64,000 bases of DNA from Lachnoclostridium sp. An76 (lineage in GTDB: Bacteria > Bacillota > Clostridia > Lachnospirales > Lachnospiraceae). Location of the stretch: NCBI RefSeq assembly GCF_002161355.1, contig NZ_NFHL01000007.1, positions 62,001 to 126,000 of the forward strand, written 5' to 3'. The notes under the pieces were generated by a model. It worked only from the letters and a program-made list of their open reading frames with translations, ran no database searches and was not told the DNA's origin. The position numbers and the translations under genes are program-made. Shown here in pieces: positions 34,784 through 42,895 of the stretch; position 1 is the first letter of the stretch, and each line of letters opens with the position of its first letter.

Positions 34784-36070
34784 ATGACTGCGTACAAAGA
34801 TTTAAGTAAAGAAGAGTTATTGGAACTGAAAAACGGGCTTGAGGCTCAGTTTACAGAAGTAAAGGCAAGAGGGCTGAAGCTGGATATGTCCAGAGGAAAG
34901 CCGTCCGCTGAGCAGCTCAACCTGTCCATGGGTATGATGGATGTGCTCAACAGCAGCGCGAACCTGATCTGCGAGGACGGAGTGGACTGCCGCAATTACG
35001 GCGGGCTTGATGGGATCACAGAGGCAAAGCAGCTTCTTGCCGACATGATGGAAGTGCCGAAGGACAATGTGATCATCTTCGGGAACTCCAGCCTGAACGT
35101 GATGTATGACACCGTGGCGAGGGCAATGACCCACGGAGTGATGGGAAGCACGCCGTGGTGCAGGCTTGACAAGGTGAAATTCCTGTGCCCGGTGCCGGGA
35201 TATGACAGACATTTTGCCATTACAGAGCACTTTGGTATTGAGATGATCAATGTCCCCATGACTCCCACAGGACCGGATATGGATATGGTAGAAAAGCTGG
35301 TCAGCGAAGACCCGGCGATCAAAGGGATCTGGTGCGTGCCGAAGTATTCCAACCCGCAGGGCATCACATACTCTGACGAGACGGTATTCCGCTTCGCGAA
35401 CCTGAAACCGGCGGCGGAAGATTTCCGTATCTACTGGGATAATGCATACTGCGTACACCATCTGTATGAGGATAAGCAGGATTATCTGATCGAGATCTTA
35501 AGCGAGTGTAAGAAGGCCGGCAATCCGGATATGGTATATAAGTTCTCCTCCACGTCCAAGATCAGCTTCCCGGGCTCCGGTATCGCGGCGATCGCGGCGT
35601 CAGAGGCGAACTTAAAAGACATCCGCGATATGCTGAAGTTCCAGACAATTGGCCACGACAAGGTAAACCAGCTCCGCCACGTGCGCTTCTTCAAGGATGT
35701 GCACGGCATCGTAGAGCACATGAAGAAACACGCGGACATCATGCGCCCGAAGTTCGAGGCAGTCATCGAAGTGCTGGAGAGAGAGCTGGGCGGTCTGGGC
35801 ATTGGCTCCTGGATCAAGCCGCTGGGCGGATATTTCATCTCCTTTGACGCGATGGAAGGATGCGCGAAGGCAATCGTGGCAAAGGCAAAAGAGGCAGGGC
35901 TCGTGATGACAGGCGCCGGCGCTACCTTCCCGTACGGAAAGGATCCGCACGACAGCAACATCCGTATCGCGCCGTCCTACCCGACGCCGGAAGAGCTTGC
36001 CGTTGCAGCAGATATCTTTGTCCTCAGCGTAAAACTTGTAAGTATTGATAAACTGCTTGGCAACCTTTAA
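34784..36070 (+). CDS. PLP-dependent aminotransferase (aspartate aminotransferase, MocR-like class I/II type)
   Basis: A 428-residue fold-type I aminotransferase. SRGKPSAEQLNLS near residue 38 and NYGGLDGITEAKQLLADMM are conserved in this subgroup. The PLP lysine is in KFSSTSKISFPGSG, and the carboxylate-binding arginine in SNIRIAPSYPT. Relatives act mainly on aspartate or alanine. GGAGG precedes the ATG at 34784. It stands alone and ends in the long hairpin at 36069-36158. Confidence 0.88.
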   Translation: MTAYKDLSKEELLELKNGLEAQFTEVKARGLKLDMSRGKPSAEQLNLSMGMMDVLNSSANLICEDGVDCRNYGGLDGITEAKQLLADMMEVPKDNVIIFGNSSLNVMYDTVARAMTHGVMGSTPWCRLDKVKFLCPVPGYDRHFAITEHFGIEMINVPMTPTGPDMDMVEKLVSEDPAIKGIWCVPKYSNPQGITYSDETVFRFANLKPAAEDFRIYWDNAYCVHHLYEDKQDYLIEILSECKKAGNPDMVYKFSSTSKISFPGSGIAAIAASEANLKDIRDMLKFQTIGHDKVNQLRHVRFFKDVHGIVEHMKKHADIMRPKFEAVIEVLERELGGLGIGSWIKPLGGYFISFDAMEGCAKAIVAKAKEAGLVMTGAGATFPYGKDPHDSNIRIAPSYPTPEELAVAADIFVLSVKLVSIDKLLGNL

Positions 36071-36158
36071 AAAGTGTAAGGGGTCGGAGGATTTCAAGGG
36101 ATATTTTCTGAATACTCAGAAAATATCCCCCGAAATCCTCCGACCCCTTGCATTTTTT
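36069..36158. terminator. Long hairpin terminator between converging genes
   Basis: A nearly perfect inverted repeat of about 43-base arms around a 4-base loop. Its outer part is AAAAAGTGTAAGGGGTCGG and CCGACCCCTTGCATTTTTT, and its inner part ATATTTTCTGA / TCAGAAAATAT. T runs on both strands suit two-way termination. The last codons of the AraC gene lie inside it. Confidence 0.8.
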
Positions 36159-37006
36159 ATGTGCACTTTTCGGTATTCCAGAGGTGACATCCCGGTGTGT
36201 TTCCTGAACACCCGCTCAAAATAAGTCAGGTTTTCGTATCCTGCGGCTTCGGATATCTCAGAGATATTCATGGAGCCCTGCACCAGCAGAGTGCGTGCTT
36301 TCTGGATCCGGCGGGCGTGCAGGTATCCGGTCACTGTAAATCCGGTGACCTCCTTGAAGATCCGGCTTAAATAGCATTTGTTCATATAAAAATGTTCAGC
36401 TATGGAGCTGAGAGAGAGCGGGGAACAGCAGTTATCCGCTATATAGCATGCTATCTGTTCTATCTGCCTGTGGCGGGGATCGTCGGTGCGGGAGGATGCG
36501 GCGGAGTTTGCTTTGTTTTCCCACCGCTTGGCAAAAACGAACAGTTCCGCGACCAGGCTTTGGACGAGCAGGCGGAATCCGCAGTCTTTTGCCTTCAGCT
36601 CCCTGCCTGTTTCGAGGAGGAGACCTTTTACAAATTCCTGCTCACTGCTGTCCAGAGACAGGACGATACAGTCATCCCGGAAATATTCCGGCAGGGACAG
36701 TTCATCTGTGGCGGCAAACACAGACTCAAGATAAGAGTGGGAGATTTCCAGAAGGATACGGTCGTGGTGGGCTTCTCTGGAAAGGGCGGTCTTGTGGATC
36801 ACATTGCGCCGGATAAAGACAAGGCTGCCCTGTTTCAGATGATAGATTTTCGTCCCGATAAAATAGCGCCGCTCTCCCTCAAGGAGATAATAGACTTCAT
36901 AGTCATTATAGTGGATATGTACGTCAGACATTGTATACTCAAAATCCCGGACGATCCGGCTGATATACAGGCCTTTTATGGATCCTTCAAAAAGTATATT
37001 CTGCAT
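36116..37006 (-). CDS. AraC family transcriptional regulator
   Basis: A 296-residue regulator with an N-terminal cupin sugar-sensing domain (VHIHYNDYEVYYLLEGERRY) and a C-terminal double helix-turn-helix (LSLSSIAEHFYMNKCYLSRI and ISEISEAAGYENLTYFERVF). I chose the ATG at 37006 because AAAGGAG lies 6 bases upstream. It is divergent from the GH4 operon and likely controls it. The C-terminal tail after HIKNARG is encoded by one arm of the terminator hairpin. Confidence 0.9.
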   Translation of the reverse strand: MQNILFEGSIKGLYISRIVRDFEYTMSDVHIHYNDYEVYYLLEGERRYFIGTKIYHLKQGSLVFIRRNVIHKTALSREAHHDRILLEISHSYLESVFAATDELSLPEYFRDDCIVLSLDSSEQEFVKGLLLETGRELKAKDCGFRLLVQSLVAELFVFAKRWENKANSAASSRTDDPRHRQIEQIACYIADNCCSPLSLSSIAEHFYMNKCYLSRIFKEVTGFTVTGYLHARRIQKARTLLVQGSMNISEISEAAGYENLTYFERVFRKHTGMSPLEYRKVHIKNARGRRISGDIF

Positions 37007-37121
37007 GGCAGCTCCTTTAAAAACATTCCAAAAGCATCCACAAAGCCCCCGCAAAGCGCCCCCCAAATAGCCACAGAGCATCTGCCGGGTATCCCTAAAG
37101 TATCTTTTGGAAAAGAAAGTC

Positions 37122-37179
37122 AATATCGTATGAATAATTATAAAATAAGCAATATCGTGTGAGATTATTATACGATATT
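37122..37179. promoter_or_regulatory. Candidate AraC-regulator sites upstream of the GH4 operon
   Basis: AATATCGTATGAATAATTAT (37122 on) and AATATCGTGTGAGATTATTA (37151 on) are direct repeats 29 bp apart. A third, inverted copy ACGATATT is at 37172-37179. The block is AT-rich and lies in the divergent promoter region. Confidence 0.55.
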
Positions 37180-37257
37180 TTTTTATAATAATCGATAGAA
37201 AAATAAAAAAGGCAGGAGGCAGGGGATCCCCGGCTGAGATGCGGAGAGGAGAAGAAG

Positions 37258-38667
37258 ATGAAGTATAAAGACAAAACGGTACAGGATGTGCAGATCGCTT
37301 ATATCGGGGGCGGATCCCGCGGATGGGCGTGGACTTTTATGACAGACCTGGCGCTGGAGCCGGACATGAGCGGTACGATCCGGCTGTATGATATTGACAG
37401 AGAGGCAGCAGAGGCAAACGAGGTGATCGGCAATGCGGTCAGTGCAAGAGAGGATGCAAAAGGAAAGTGGGAATACAGGACCTGCGCCACCCTGGGAGAA
37501 GCACTCACAGGAGCTGATTTTGCAGTGATCTCCATCCTTCCGGGTACATTTGATGAGATGGAAGCAGATGTGCATCTCCCGGAACGTCTGGGGATCTGGC
37601 AGTCAGTGGGAGATACGGCGGGACCGGGCGGCATGATGCGGGCGCTCCGCACGATCCCTATGTTCGTGGAGATCGCTGAGGCTGTAAAAGAATACGCTCC
37701 TGAGGCATGGGTCATCAATTATACAAACCCTATGTCCCTGTGCGTGAAGACGCTGTATCACACGTTCCCGGAGATCAAAGCGTTCGGATGCTGCCACGAA
37801 GTGTTCGGCACACAGAAGGTGCTGAAAGGCATCCTGGAAGAGGAGTACGGGCTTCAGGACATCAGGAGAGAAGATATCCATGTCAATGTGCTGGGCATCA
37901 ATCATTTCACATGGTTTGACTATGCTTCCTACATGGGGATGGATCTGTTCCCGGTCTACAGGGAATATGTGGATAAGCATTTTGAGGAAGGATTCCATGA
38001 GCGGGACATGAACTGGGCAAATTCCTGTTTCGCCTGCGCGCACAGAGTAAAATTTGACCTTTTCCGCCGCTTTGGCCTGATAGCGGCTGCCGGCGACCGC
38101 CATCTCGCGGAATTCATGCCGGGAGACGAATACCTGAACGACCCGGAGACAGTGAAGAAATGGAAGTTCGGGCTGACGACTGTGGCATGGAGAAAAGAAG
38201 ACCTGAAAGATCGGCTTGAAAAGAGCAGGAGACTCTTGAGCGGCGGGGAGAGCGTAGAACTTAAGCCGACAGGGGAAGAAGGCATCCTTCTGATCAAAGC
38301 GCTCTGCGGCCTGACCCGGATGGTCAGCAATGTGAATATCCCCAACAGTGCGCTCCAGATCGCGAATCTCCCGGCTGATGCGGTCGTAGAGACAAATGCA
38401 GTATTTGAGCGGGATGCAGTGCGTCCGCTTTACGCGGGGAAACTCCCGGAAGATGTCAGAGGTCTTATTATGCCGCATGTAGAAAACCACGGTACGATCC
38501 TCCGCGCAGCGCTTAGCTGTGATAAGGAGGCAGTGGTACAGGCGTTCCTGAACGACCCGCTCGTAAAAGGCAAAAAGTGCGGAGAAAACGACGTCCGGCA
38601 GCTCGTAGACGACATGCTGAGGGCAACGCAGAAGTACCTGCCGGAAGGCTGGAAAGGACAGATATGA
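37258..38667 (+). CDS. Glycoside hydrolase family 4 (alpha-galacturonidase-like)
   Basis: A 469-residue GH4 enzyme, a family that needs NAD and a divalent metal. The N-terminal Rossmann motif is IAYIGGGSRGWAWTF. Metal ligands are expected in FGCCHEVFGTQ (cysteine) and GINHFTWF (histidine), with INYTNPMSL also conserved. The CHEVFG form and length resemble LplD-type alpha-galacturonidases more than 6-phospho-glucosidases; this is an inference. AGGAG precedes the ATG at 37258. It overlaps the next gene by 4 bases. Confidence 0.87.
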   Translation: MKYKDKTVQDVQIAYIGGGSRGWAWTFMTDLALEPDMSGTIRLYDIDREAAEANEVIGNAVSAREDAKGKWEYRTCATLGEALTGADFAVISILPGTFDEMEADVHLPERLGIWQSVGDTAGPGGMMRALRTIPMFVEIAEAVKEYAPEAWVINYTNPMSLCVKTLYHTFPEIKAFGCCHEVFGTQKVLKGILEEEYGLQDIRREDIHVNVLGINHFTWFDYASYMGMDLFPVYREYVDKHFEEGFHERDMNWANSCFACAHRVKFDLFRRFGLIAAAGDRHLAEFMPGDEYLNDPETVKKWKFGLTTVAWRKEDLKDRLEKSRRLLSGGESVELKPTGEEGILLIKALCGLTRMVSNVNIPNSALQIANLPADAVVETNAVFERDAVRPLYAGKLPEDVRGLIMPHVENHGTILRAALSCDKEAVVQAFLNDPLVKGKKCGENDVRQLVDDMLRATQKYLPEGWKGQI

Positions 38668-39440
38668 TGAAGCGGGATGCACAGCAGGATGTACGGCAAG
38701 ATGTGCAGCAGGCTGCACAGCAGGTCGTACGAGCTCAGTACCGTGCGGCGCTGAAAAATGACGTGACAGAGGCAGCACTGGAAGAAGCTGTCTCTGCATG
38801 CCGCCGGAAGATGGAAAAAGAAAAACAGGAAGGACGTCTCCTGACAGGCGGGATGTTCCGCTGGAATGAGCTTTTATTCCTCTATATGGAATATGTGACA
38901 GAAGAACCTGTGTCAAAAGGGGAAAATGAAGGAGCTGACAGCGCAGCGGGCCGGGAAGGTCAGACGGACTGGGCCGGGATCCCGGAGCAGTGGTTCCCGG
39001 AGATGGCGCCGCTCCTGCATACCTGGCCGGAACTTTCCGGAGAAACACACTGGGCGTACATGTACCCGGTCTTCTGGTTTGACACGCCGAAAGGACTGGA
39101 GACGTGGAGACGGAAGAAAGCGCCGGATAAGCGGTGCGGCAGGATCGCAGTGCTGTACCCGGAAAAATTGTTCTCCTATGTGTGCCACCATCAGGCGATC
39201 GTAGAAGAGGGGCTTCTCGTCGGGGACAGATATCAGATGATCTCCCTTCATGAAAACCTTCTCTTCTCCTACTTTGAGACGCCCCGTGACAGAGAGCAGG
39301 TAAATATCCGGAGAGAGGAAGGAGAGTCACTGGAAATACAGAAATGGGAGGCAGTGGATCCGGAGGCACATTTCAGACACTTTCCCGAGGCGGGGGGAGA
39401 GAATTTCCTCGTGATCGAGACCGTTATATCCGTGGGGTAA
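38664..39440 (+). CDS. Unknown protein co-translated with the GH4 enzyme
   Basis: 258 residues starting MMKRDAQQDVRQDVQQAAQQ, a Gln/Asp/Val-rich helix, followed by a globular part with several tryptophans (HTWPELSGETHWAYMYPVFW) and YPEKLFSYVCHHQAIVEEG. No signal peptide or membrane segment is seen. The start overlaps the GH4 stop as ATGA with AAAGGA upstream, so it probably acts with the glycosidase, for instance in uronate-oligomer handling. I do not recognise the family. Confidence 0.75.
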   Translation: MMKRDAQQDVRQDVQQAAQQVVRAQYRAALKNDVTEAALEEAVSACRRKMEKEKQEGRLLTGGMFRWNELLFLYMEYVTEEPVSKGENEGADSAAGREGQTDWAGIPEQWFPEMAPLLHTWPELSGETHWAYMYPVFWFDTPKGLETWRRKKAPDKRCGRIAVLYPEKLFSYVCHHQAIVEEGLLVGDRYQMISLHENLLFSYFETPRDREQVNIRREEGESLEIQKWEAVDPEAHFRHFPEAGGENFLVIETVISVG

Positions 39441-39444
39441 ATGT

Positions 39445-39527
39445 AACAGTTCAGCCATCAGGCTGCGCGGAAGAGAAAATCATGCCCGCATGATTTTTCG
39501 AACGGGCAGCCCGATGGCTGAACTGTT
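39445..39527. repeat. 83-bp palindromic intergenic repeat, copy B
   Basis: Same length and plan as copy A at 5703-5785: it starts AACAGTTCAGCCATCAGG, ends GATGGCTGAACTGTT, and has an inner hairpin AAAATCATGC / GCATGATTTTT. It lies immediately after the stop of the GH4-linked gene. Confidence 0.75.
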
Positions 39528-39558
39528 ACGGGTAAATCTGTACTTGTGGACGGTCTTA

Positions 39559-39587
39559 TTGCATTTATCGCAAGAACGTGGTAACAT
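39559..39587 (+). promoter_or_regulatory. Candidate promoter of thiW
   Basis: TTGCAT (39559-39564), a 17-bp spacer and TAACAT (39582-39587). Confidence 0.45.
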
Positions 39588-39594
39588 AAACCCC

Positions 39595-39834
39595 GGACAA
39601 TCGAATAACAGGTTTTCCCGGGCGGGGAGCGCCGTCCCGGGTTTTACTGTACATCAATACAGCCCTGCTGTACGAAATGTACGAAAACACATGCGAGGGA
39701 ATCCGTGTTCCGGAGTGAGAGGGCGCCAGCAAGCGCCGACCGTTAAGTGTCAGCCCTGTCGTTGACGCGCCGTCCTTTTGGTAAGGTTATATTGGGCGGG
39801 AGAGCATGGCGGCACAAGTACAGGAGGTTCAGTG
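39595..39834 (+). other. Structured, unidentified leader of thiW
   Basis: About 240 bp between the candidate promoter and thiW. It has a CCCGGG..CCCGGG hairpin (39617-39641) followed by TTTT, a GGCGC..GCGCC hairpin near 39721-39740, and a third GCGCC at about 39770 followed by CTTTT that could compete for pairing. It does not show the TPP riboswitch core. It might be an attenuator or an unlisted RNA element. Confidence 0.4.
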
Positions 39835-40365
39835 ATGAAAAACGTCAACGTAAGAAAACTTGCCCTTGCGGGCATCCTTGTGGCAGTGGGGATCGTGTGT
39901 TCACCGCTGTCGATCCCGGTAGGAGCGTCAAAATGCGCGCCTGTCCAGCACTTTATCAATATCCTTGGAGGCGTGTTCTTAGGCCCGGGATATGCGGTGG
40001 GTATGGCTTTTGTGACCAGCCTGCTCAGGAACCTGATGGGGACAGGGACGCTTCTTGCATTCCCGGGTTCTATGTGCGGAGCGCTGCTCTGCGGACTGCT
40101 TTACAAATACGGGAAGCACCTGCCATTCGCCTACGCGGGAGAGCTGTTCGGCACATCTGTGATCGGCGGCCTTTTGAGCTACCCGGTCGCGACCCTGATC
40201 ATGGGAAGCGAGAGCGCAGTGTTCGGATTTGTCATCCCGTTCTTTGTATCGAGCTGCGGCGGAACGGTCATCGCGGCAGTCCTTGTGACAGCGATGAAGA
40301 AGATGAAGGTATTTGACATCTATCTCGGCAATCTGGACACAGAGACACAGAAGACAAAAGGATGA
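39835..40365 (+). CDS. thiW: Thiamine-precursor ECF transporter substrate subunit ThiW
   Basis: A 176-residue membrane protein with about five or six helices, starting MKNVNVRKLALAGILVAVGI and containing SPLSIPVGASKCAPVQHFIN, characteristic of ThiW, the thiazole-specific S component of energy-coupling factor transporters. GGAGG sits 8 bases before the ATG. The thiazole kinase ThiM follows after the riboswitch, which supports thiazole uptake and salvage. Confidence 0.9.
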   Translation: MKNVNVRKLALAGILVAVGIVCSPLSIPVGASKCAPVQHFINILGGVFLGPGYAVGMAFVTSLLRNLMGTGTLLAFPGSMCGALLCGLLYKYGKHLPFAYAGELFGTSVIGGLLSYPVATLIMGSESAVFGFVIPFFVSSCGGTVIAAVLVTAMKKMKVFDIYLGNLDTETQKTKG

Positions 40366-40444
40366 CCGGCAGGGAAAGCAGAAGAGGAAACGGCAAAAAG
40401 GAAGAATAAAACGGATATATAACAGAGAATAAAACAGATAGATC

Positions 40445-40586
40445 AAACGGGGAGCTTGCGTACCAAGCAGGCTGAGAGGAGAATGAATGTCTCGACCCGA
40501 CACCTGATTTGGGTAATGCCAACGTAGGGAACATACAGAACCTCAGCGCGGGCGTACCCCATTTCAGGCGGTCACCCGCTTTTTTT
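40445..40586 (+). promoter_or_regulatory. TPP riboswitch (THI element) with terminator
   Basis: It runs from ACGGGGAGC (40447 on) through CTGAGA (40472-40477), GACCCGACACCTGATTTGGG and GTAATGCCAACGTAGGGA (40513-40530). A stem AGCGCGGGCGTACC / GGTCACCCGCT followed by TTTTTTT (to 40586) is the expression platform. Bound TPP should stop transcription of thiM and the genes after it. It lies inside the cluster, so thiW itself is not covered by it. Confidence 0.93.
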
Positions 40587-40651
40587 ATCTGTACAGCAGT
40601 TTTATCTGTCCTGCCGGTCCCGTCTGCTCAGCAGAAGAGGAGGTAACAGAG

Positions 40652-41473
40652 ATGTTTAAAAATTGTCTGGAAAATGTAAGGAAAACAGTACCGCTGGTAC
40701 ATAATATCACAAACTATGTCACAGTCAATGATGTGGCAAATGTGCTGCTCGCCTGCGGCGGAAGCCCGATCATGTCCGATGAGGCGGAGGATGTGGAGGA
40801 CATTACTTCTGTGTGCGGCGGGCTGAATATCAATATCGGCACACTTCACAAGACAAGTATCGAAGGCATGTTCCGCGCGGGGAAGAAGGCGAATGAGCTG
40901 GGACACCCGGTGCTCCTCGACCCCGTCGGGGCAGGGGCGAGCGCGCTGCGGACAAATACAGCGCTGGATCTGATGCGGGAATTAGACCTCGCTGTGATCC
41001 GGGGCAATATTTCCGAGATCAAGACACTTGCGCTCGGGAGCGGCACCACAAAAGGGGTGGACGCGGACGTAGCGGACGCGGTGACAGAAGAGAATCTTGA
41101 CGAGGCAGTGGAGTTTGTGAAGCGGTTCGCAAAAGAGACGGGCAGCATCATCGCGGTGACAGGAGCCATTGACCTGGTGTCTGACGGGGAGAAATGCTAT
41201 GTGATCCGGAATGGACGCCCTGAGATGGGGAAGATCACAGGGACGGGCTGCCAGCTTTCCGGCATGATGACAGCCTATGTCACGGCAAATCCCGAGGACA
41301 GGCTGGAAGCGGCGGCAGCGGCTGTGTGCGTGATGGGGCTTGCGGGCGAGACCGGGTGGAGCCGGATGCAGGAGGGCGACGGCAATGCCACCTATCGGAA
41401 CCGGATCATTGACGCGATTTATAACATGACGGGAGAAGACCTGGAGAAAGGGGCAGACTATGAGATCAGATAA
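40652..41473 (+). CDS. thiM: Hydroxyethylthiazole kinase
   Basis: A 273-residue ribokinase-fold enzyme that phosphorylates hydroxyethylthiazole from outside the cell. Family blocks: VPLVHNITNYVTVNDVAN, GGSPIMSDEAED, LDPVGAGASALRT and the catalytic-loop ITGTGCQLSGM. GGAGGT precedes the ATG. It overlaps thiE by 14 bases. Confidence 0.95.
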   Translation: MFKNCLENVRKTVPLVHNITNYVTVNDVANVLLACGGSPIMSDEAEDVEDITSVCGGLNINIGTLHKTSIEGMFRAGKKANELGHPVLLDPVGAGASALRTNTALDLMRELDLAVIRGNISEIKTLALGSGTTKGVDADVADAVTEENLDEAVEFVKRFAKETGSIIAVTGAIDLVSDGEKCYVIRNGRPEMGKITGTGCQLSGMMTAYVTANPEDRLEAAAAAVCVMGLAGETGWSRMQEGDGNATYRNRIIDAIYNMTGEDLEKGADYEIR

Positions 41474-42119
41474 TACGGCGTGCAGAGAAGAGGACCTGCT
41501 CCTCTATGCAGTGACTGACAGGAGCTGGCTTGGCGGGCATACGTTATATGAGCAGGTAGAGCGTGCGTTAAAGGGCGGAGTGACCTTCGTCCAGCTCAGG
41601 GAAAAGACACTGGATGAGGCTGCGTTCCTCGAGGAAGCAAAGGAGATACAGAAGCTCTGCGCCCGCTATGGAGTGCCCTTTGTGATCAATGACAATGTGG
41701 AGATCGCGGCAGCCATCAATGCGGACGGAGTCCATGTAGGGCAGAGCGATATGGAAGCCCTGGACGTCCGCAGGAAGCTGGGGCCGGACAAGATCATCGG
41801 TGTGTCCGCCCAGACCGTGGAGCAGGCGCTCAAAGCCCAGGAGCACGGGGCGGACTATCTCGGAGTGGGAGCGGTATTCCCCACAGGCTCCAAGGCAGAT
41901 GCGGTGGAAGTGAGCCACGAGACAGTAAAGGCGATCTGCGAGGCAGTAGACATCCCGGTCATCGCCATCGGCGGGATCACAAAGGAAAATGTAAAGGAGC
42001 TTGCCGGGTGCGGGATCTGTGGGATCGCCGTGATCAGCGCGGTCTTCGCGCAGGAGGATATCGAGAGCGCCGCGCGGGAGTTGAGAGCGCGCACGGAAGA
42101 GATGTTAAGGGAGAGCTGA
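41460..42119 (+). CDS. thiE: Thiamine-phosphate synthase
   Basis: A 219-residue TIM-barrel enzyme that joins HMP-PP and thiazole phosphate into thiamine phosphate. Visible are FVQLREKTLDE, PFVINDNVEIAAAINADGVHVGQ, LGVGAVFPTGSK and VIAIGGITKENV. It overlaps thiM and is 3 bases from the HAD gene. Confidence 0.95.
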   Translation: MRSDNTACREEDLLLYAVTDRSWLGGHTLYEQVERALKGGVTFVQLREKTLDEAAFLEEAKEIQKLCARYGVPFVINDNVEIAAAINADGVHVGQSDMEALDVRRKLGPDKIIGVSAQTVEQALKAQEHGADYLGVGAVFPTGSKADAVEVSHETVKAICEAVDIPVIAIGGITKENVKELAGCGICGIAVISAVFAQEDIESAARELRARTEEMLRES

Positions 42120-42122
42120 GGT

Positions 42123-42785
42123 ATGATCAAAGGCGTAATATTTGATGTGGACGGCGTACTGCTCAATTCGATGCCGGTCTGGGAAAATCTGGGAGAGCTG
42201 TATCTCCGGCATCTGGGGATCGAGGCGGAAAAGGACCTGGGGACAAAGCTGTATACAATGAGCCTGGAGCAGAGCGCGGAATACCTGACCGAAACATACC
42301 ACCTTGACCTGGCTCCGGAACAGGTCATAGCAGGGGTCAACCGGGAGGTGAAAGACTTCTATGCCAGCCGGGTGCCGCTCAAAGAAGGAGTGCGTCAGTA
42401 CCTGAACGAATTCCACGAAAAAGGAGTGCCCATGGTGATCGCGACGACCGGGGACAGGCAGAATGCGCAAGCAGCCCTGAAAAGGCTCAATGTACTGCGG
42501 TTTTTCCAGGGGATCTTTACCTGTTCGGAGATCGGCAGCAGTAAGAATGAGCCGGACATCTATTACGCCGCGGCGCTCCAGCTCGATACAGATCCGGGGC
42601 AGACCCTGGTCTTTGAGGACGCTTACCATGCCATCCGCACGGCGAAGAAAGCCGGATTTAAGACGGTCGGCGTCTATGACAGGGCGAATGACAGAGACCT
42701 TGCGCACATCTGGAACACAGCGGATATCTATCTGCCGGAGTTCCAGGATTTTAACATATTCTGGAAAAGGGCGTCTGCGCTCTGA
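42123..42785 (+). CDS. HAD-IA phosphatase of the thi operon
   Basis: 220 residues with full HAD motifs: FDVDGVLLNSM, a helical cap, IATTGD (motif II), KNEPDIYYAAA with lysine, and VFEDAYHAIRTAKKAG. Embedded between thiE and thiD, it may dephosphorylate thiamine phosphate or a pathway side product; this role is inferred from location only. Confidence 0.85.
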   Translation: MIKGVIFDVDGVLLNSMPVWENLGELYLRHLGIEAEKDLGTKLYTMSLEQSAEYLTETYHLDLAPEQVIAGVNREVKDFYASRVPLKEGVRQYLNEFHEKGVPMVIATTGDRQNAQAALKRLNVLRFFQGIFTCSEIGSSKNEPDIYYAAALQLDTDPGQTLVFEDAYHAIRTAKKAGFKTVGVYDRANDRDLAHIWNTADIYLPEFQDFNIFWKRASAL

Positions 42786-42895
42786 TGCGGAAGCACAGGA
42801 CAGACACTTTTCAGCGGCAGGCCGGGGGCACCACTTTCTGCCGCTATATAAAATTAATGCTGAGAAACATGCAAAAGAAGAAAGGATGAGGAACA

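Noticed and set aside
37603-39369. 588-residue frame opposite the GH4 operon
   Set aside because: Antisense shadow of two well-supported genes; Pro/Arg/Ser-rich with no domain.
39595-39834. Second TPP riboswitch before thiW
   Set aside because: The CTGAGA and TAATGCC..GTAGGGA core elements are absent; only generic hairpins are seen.
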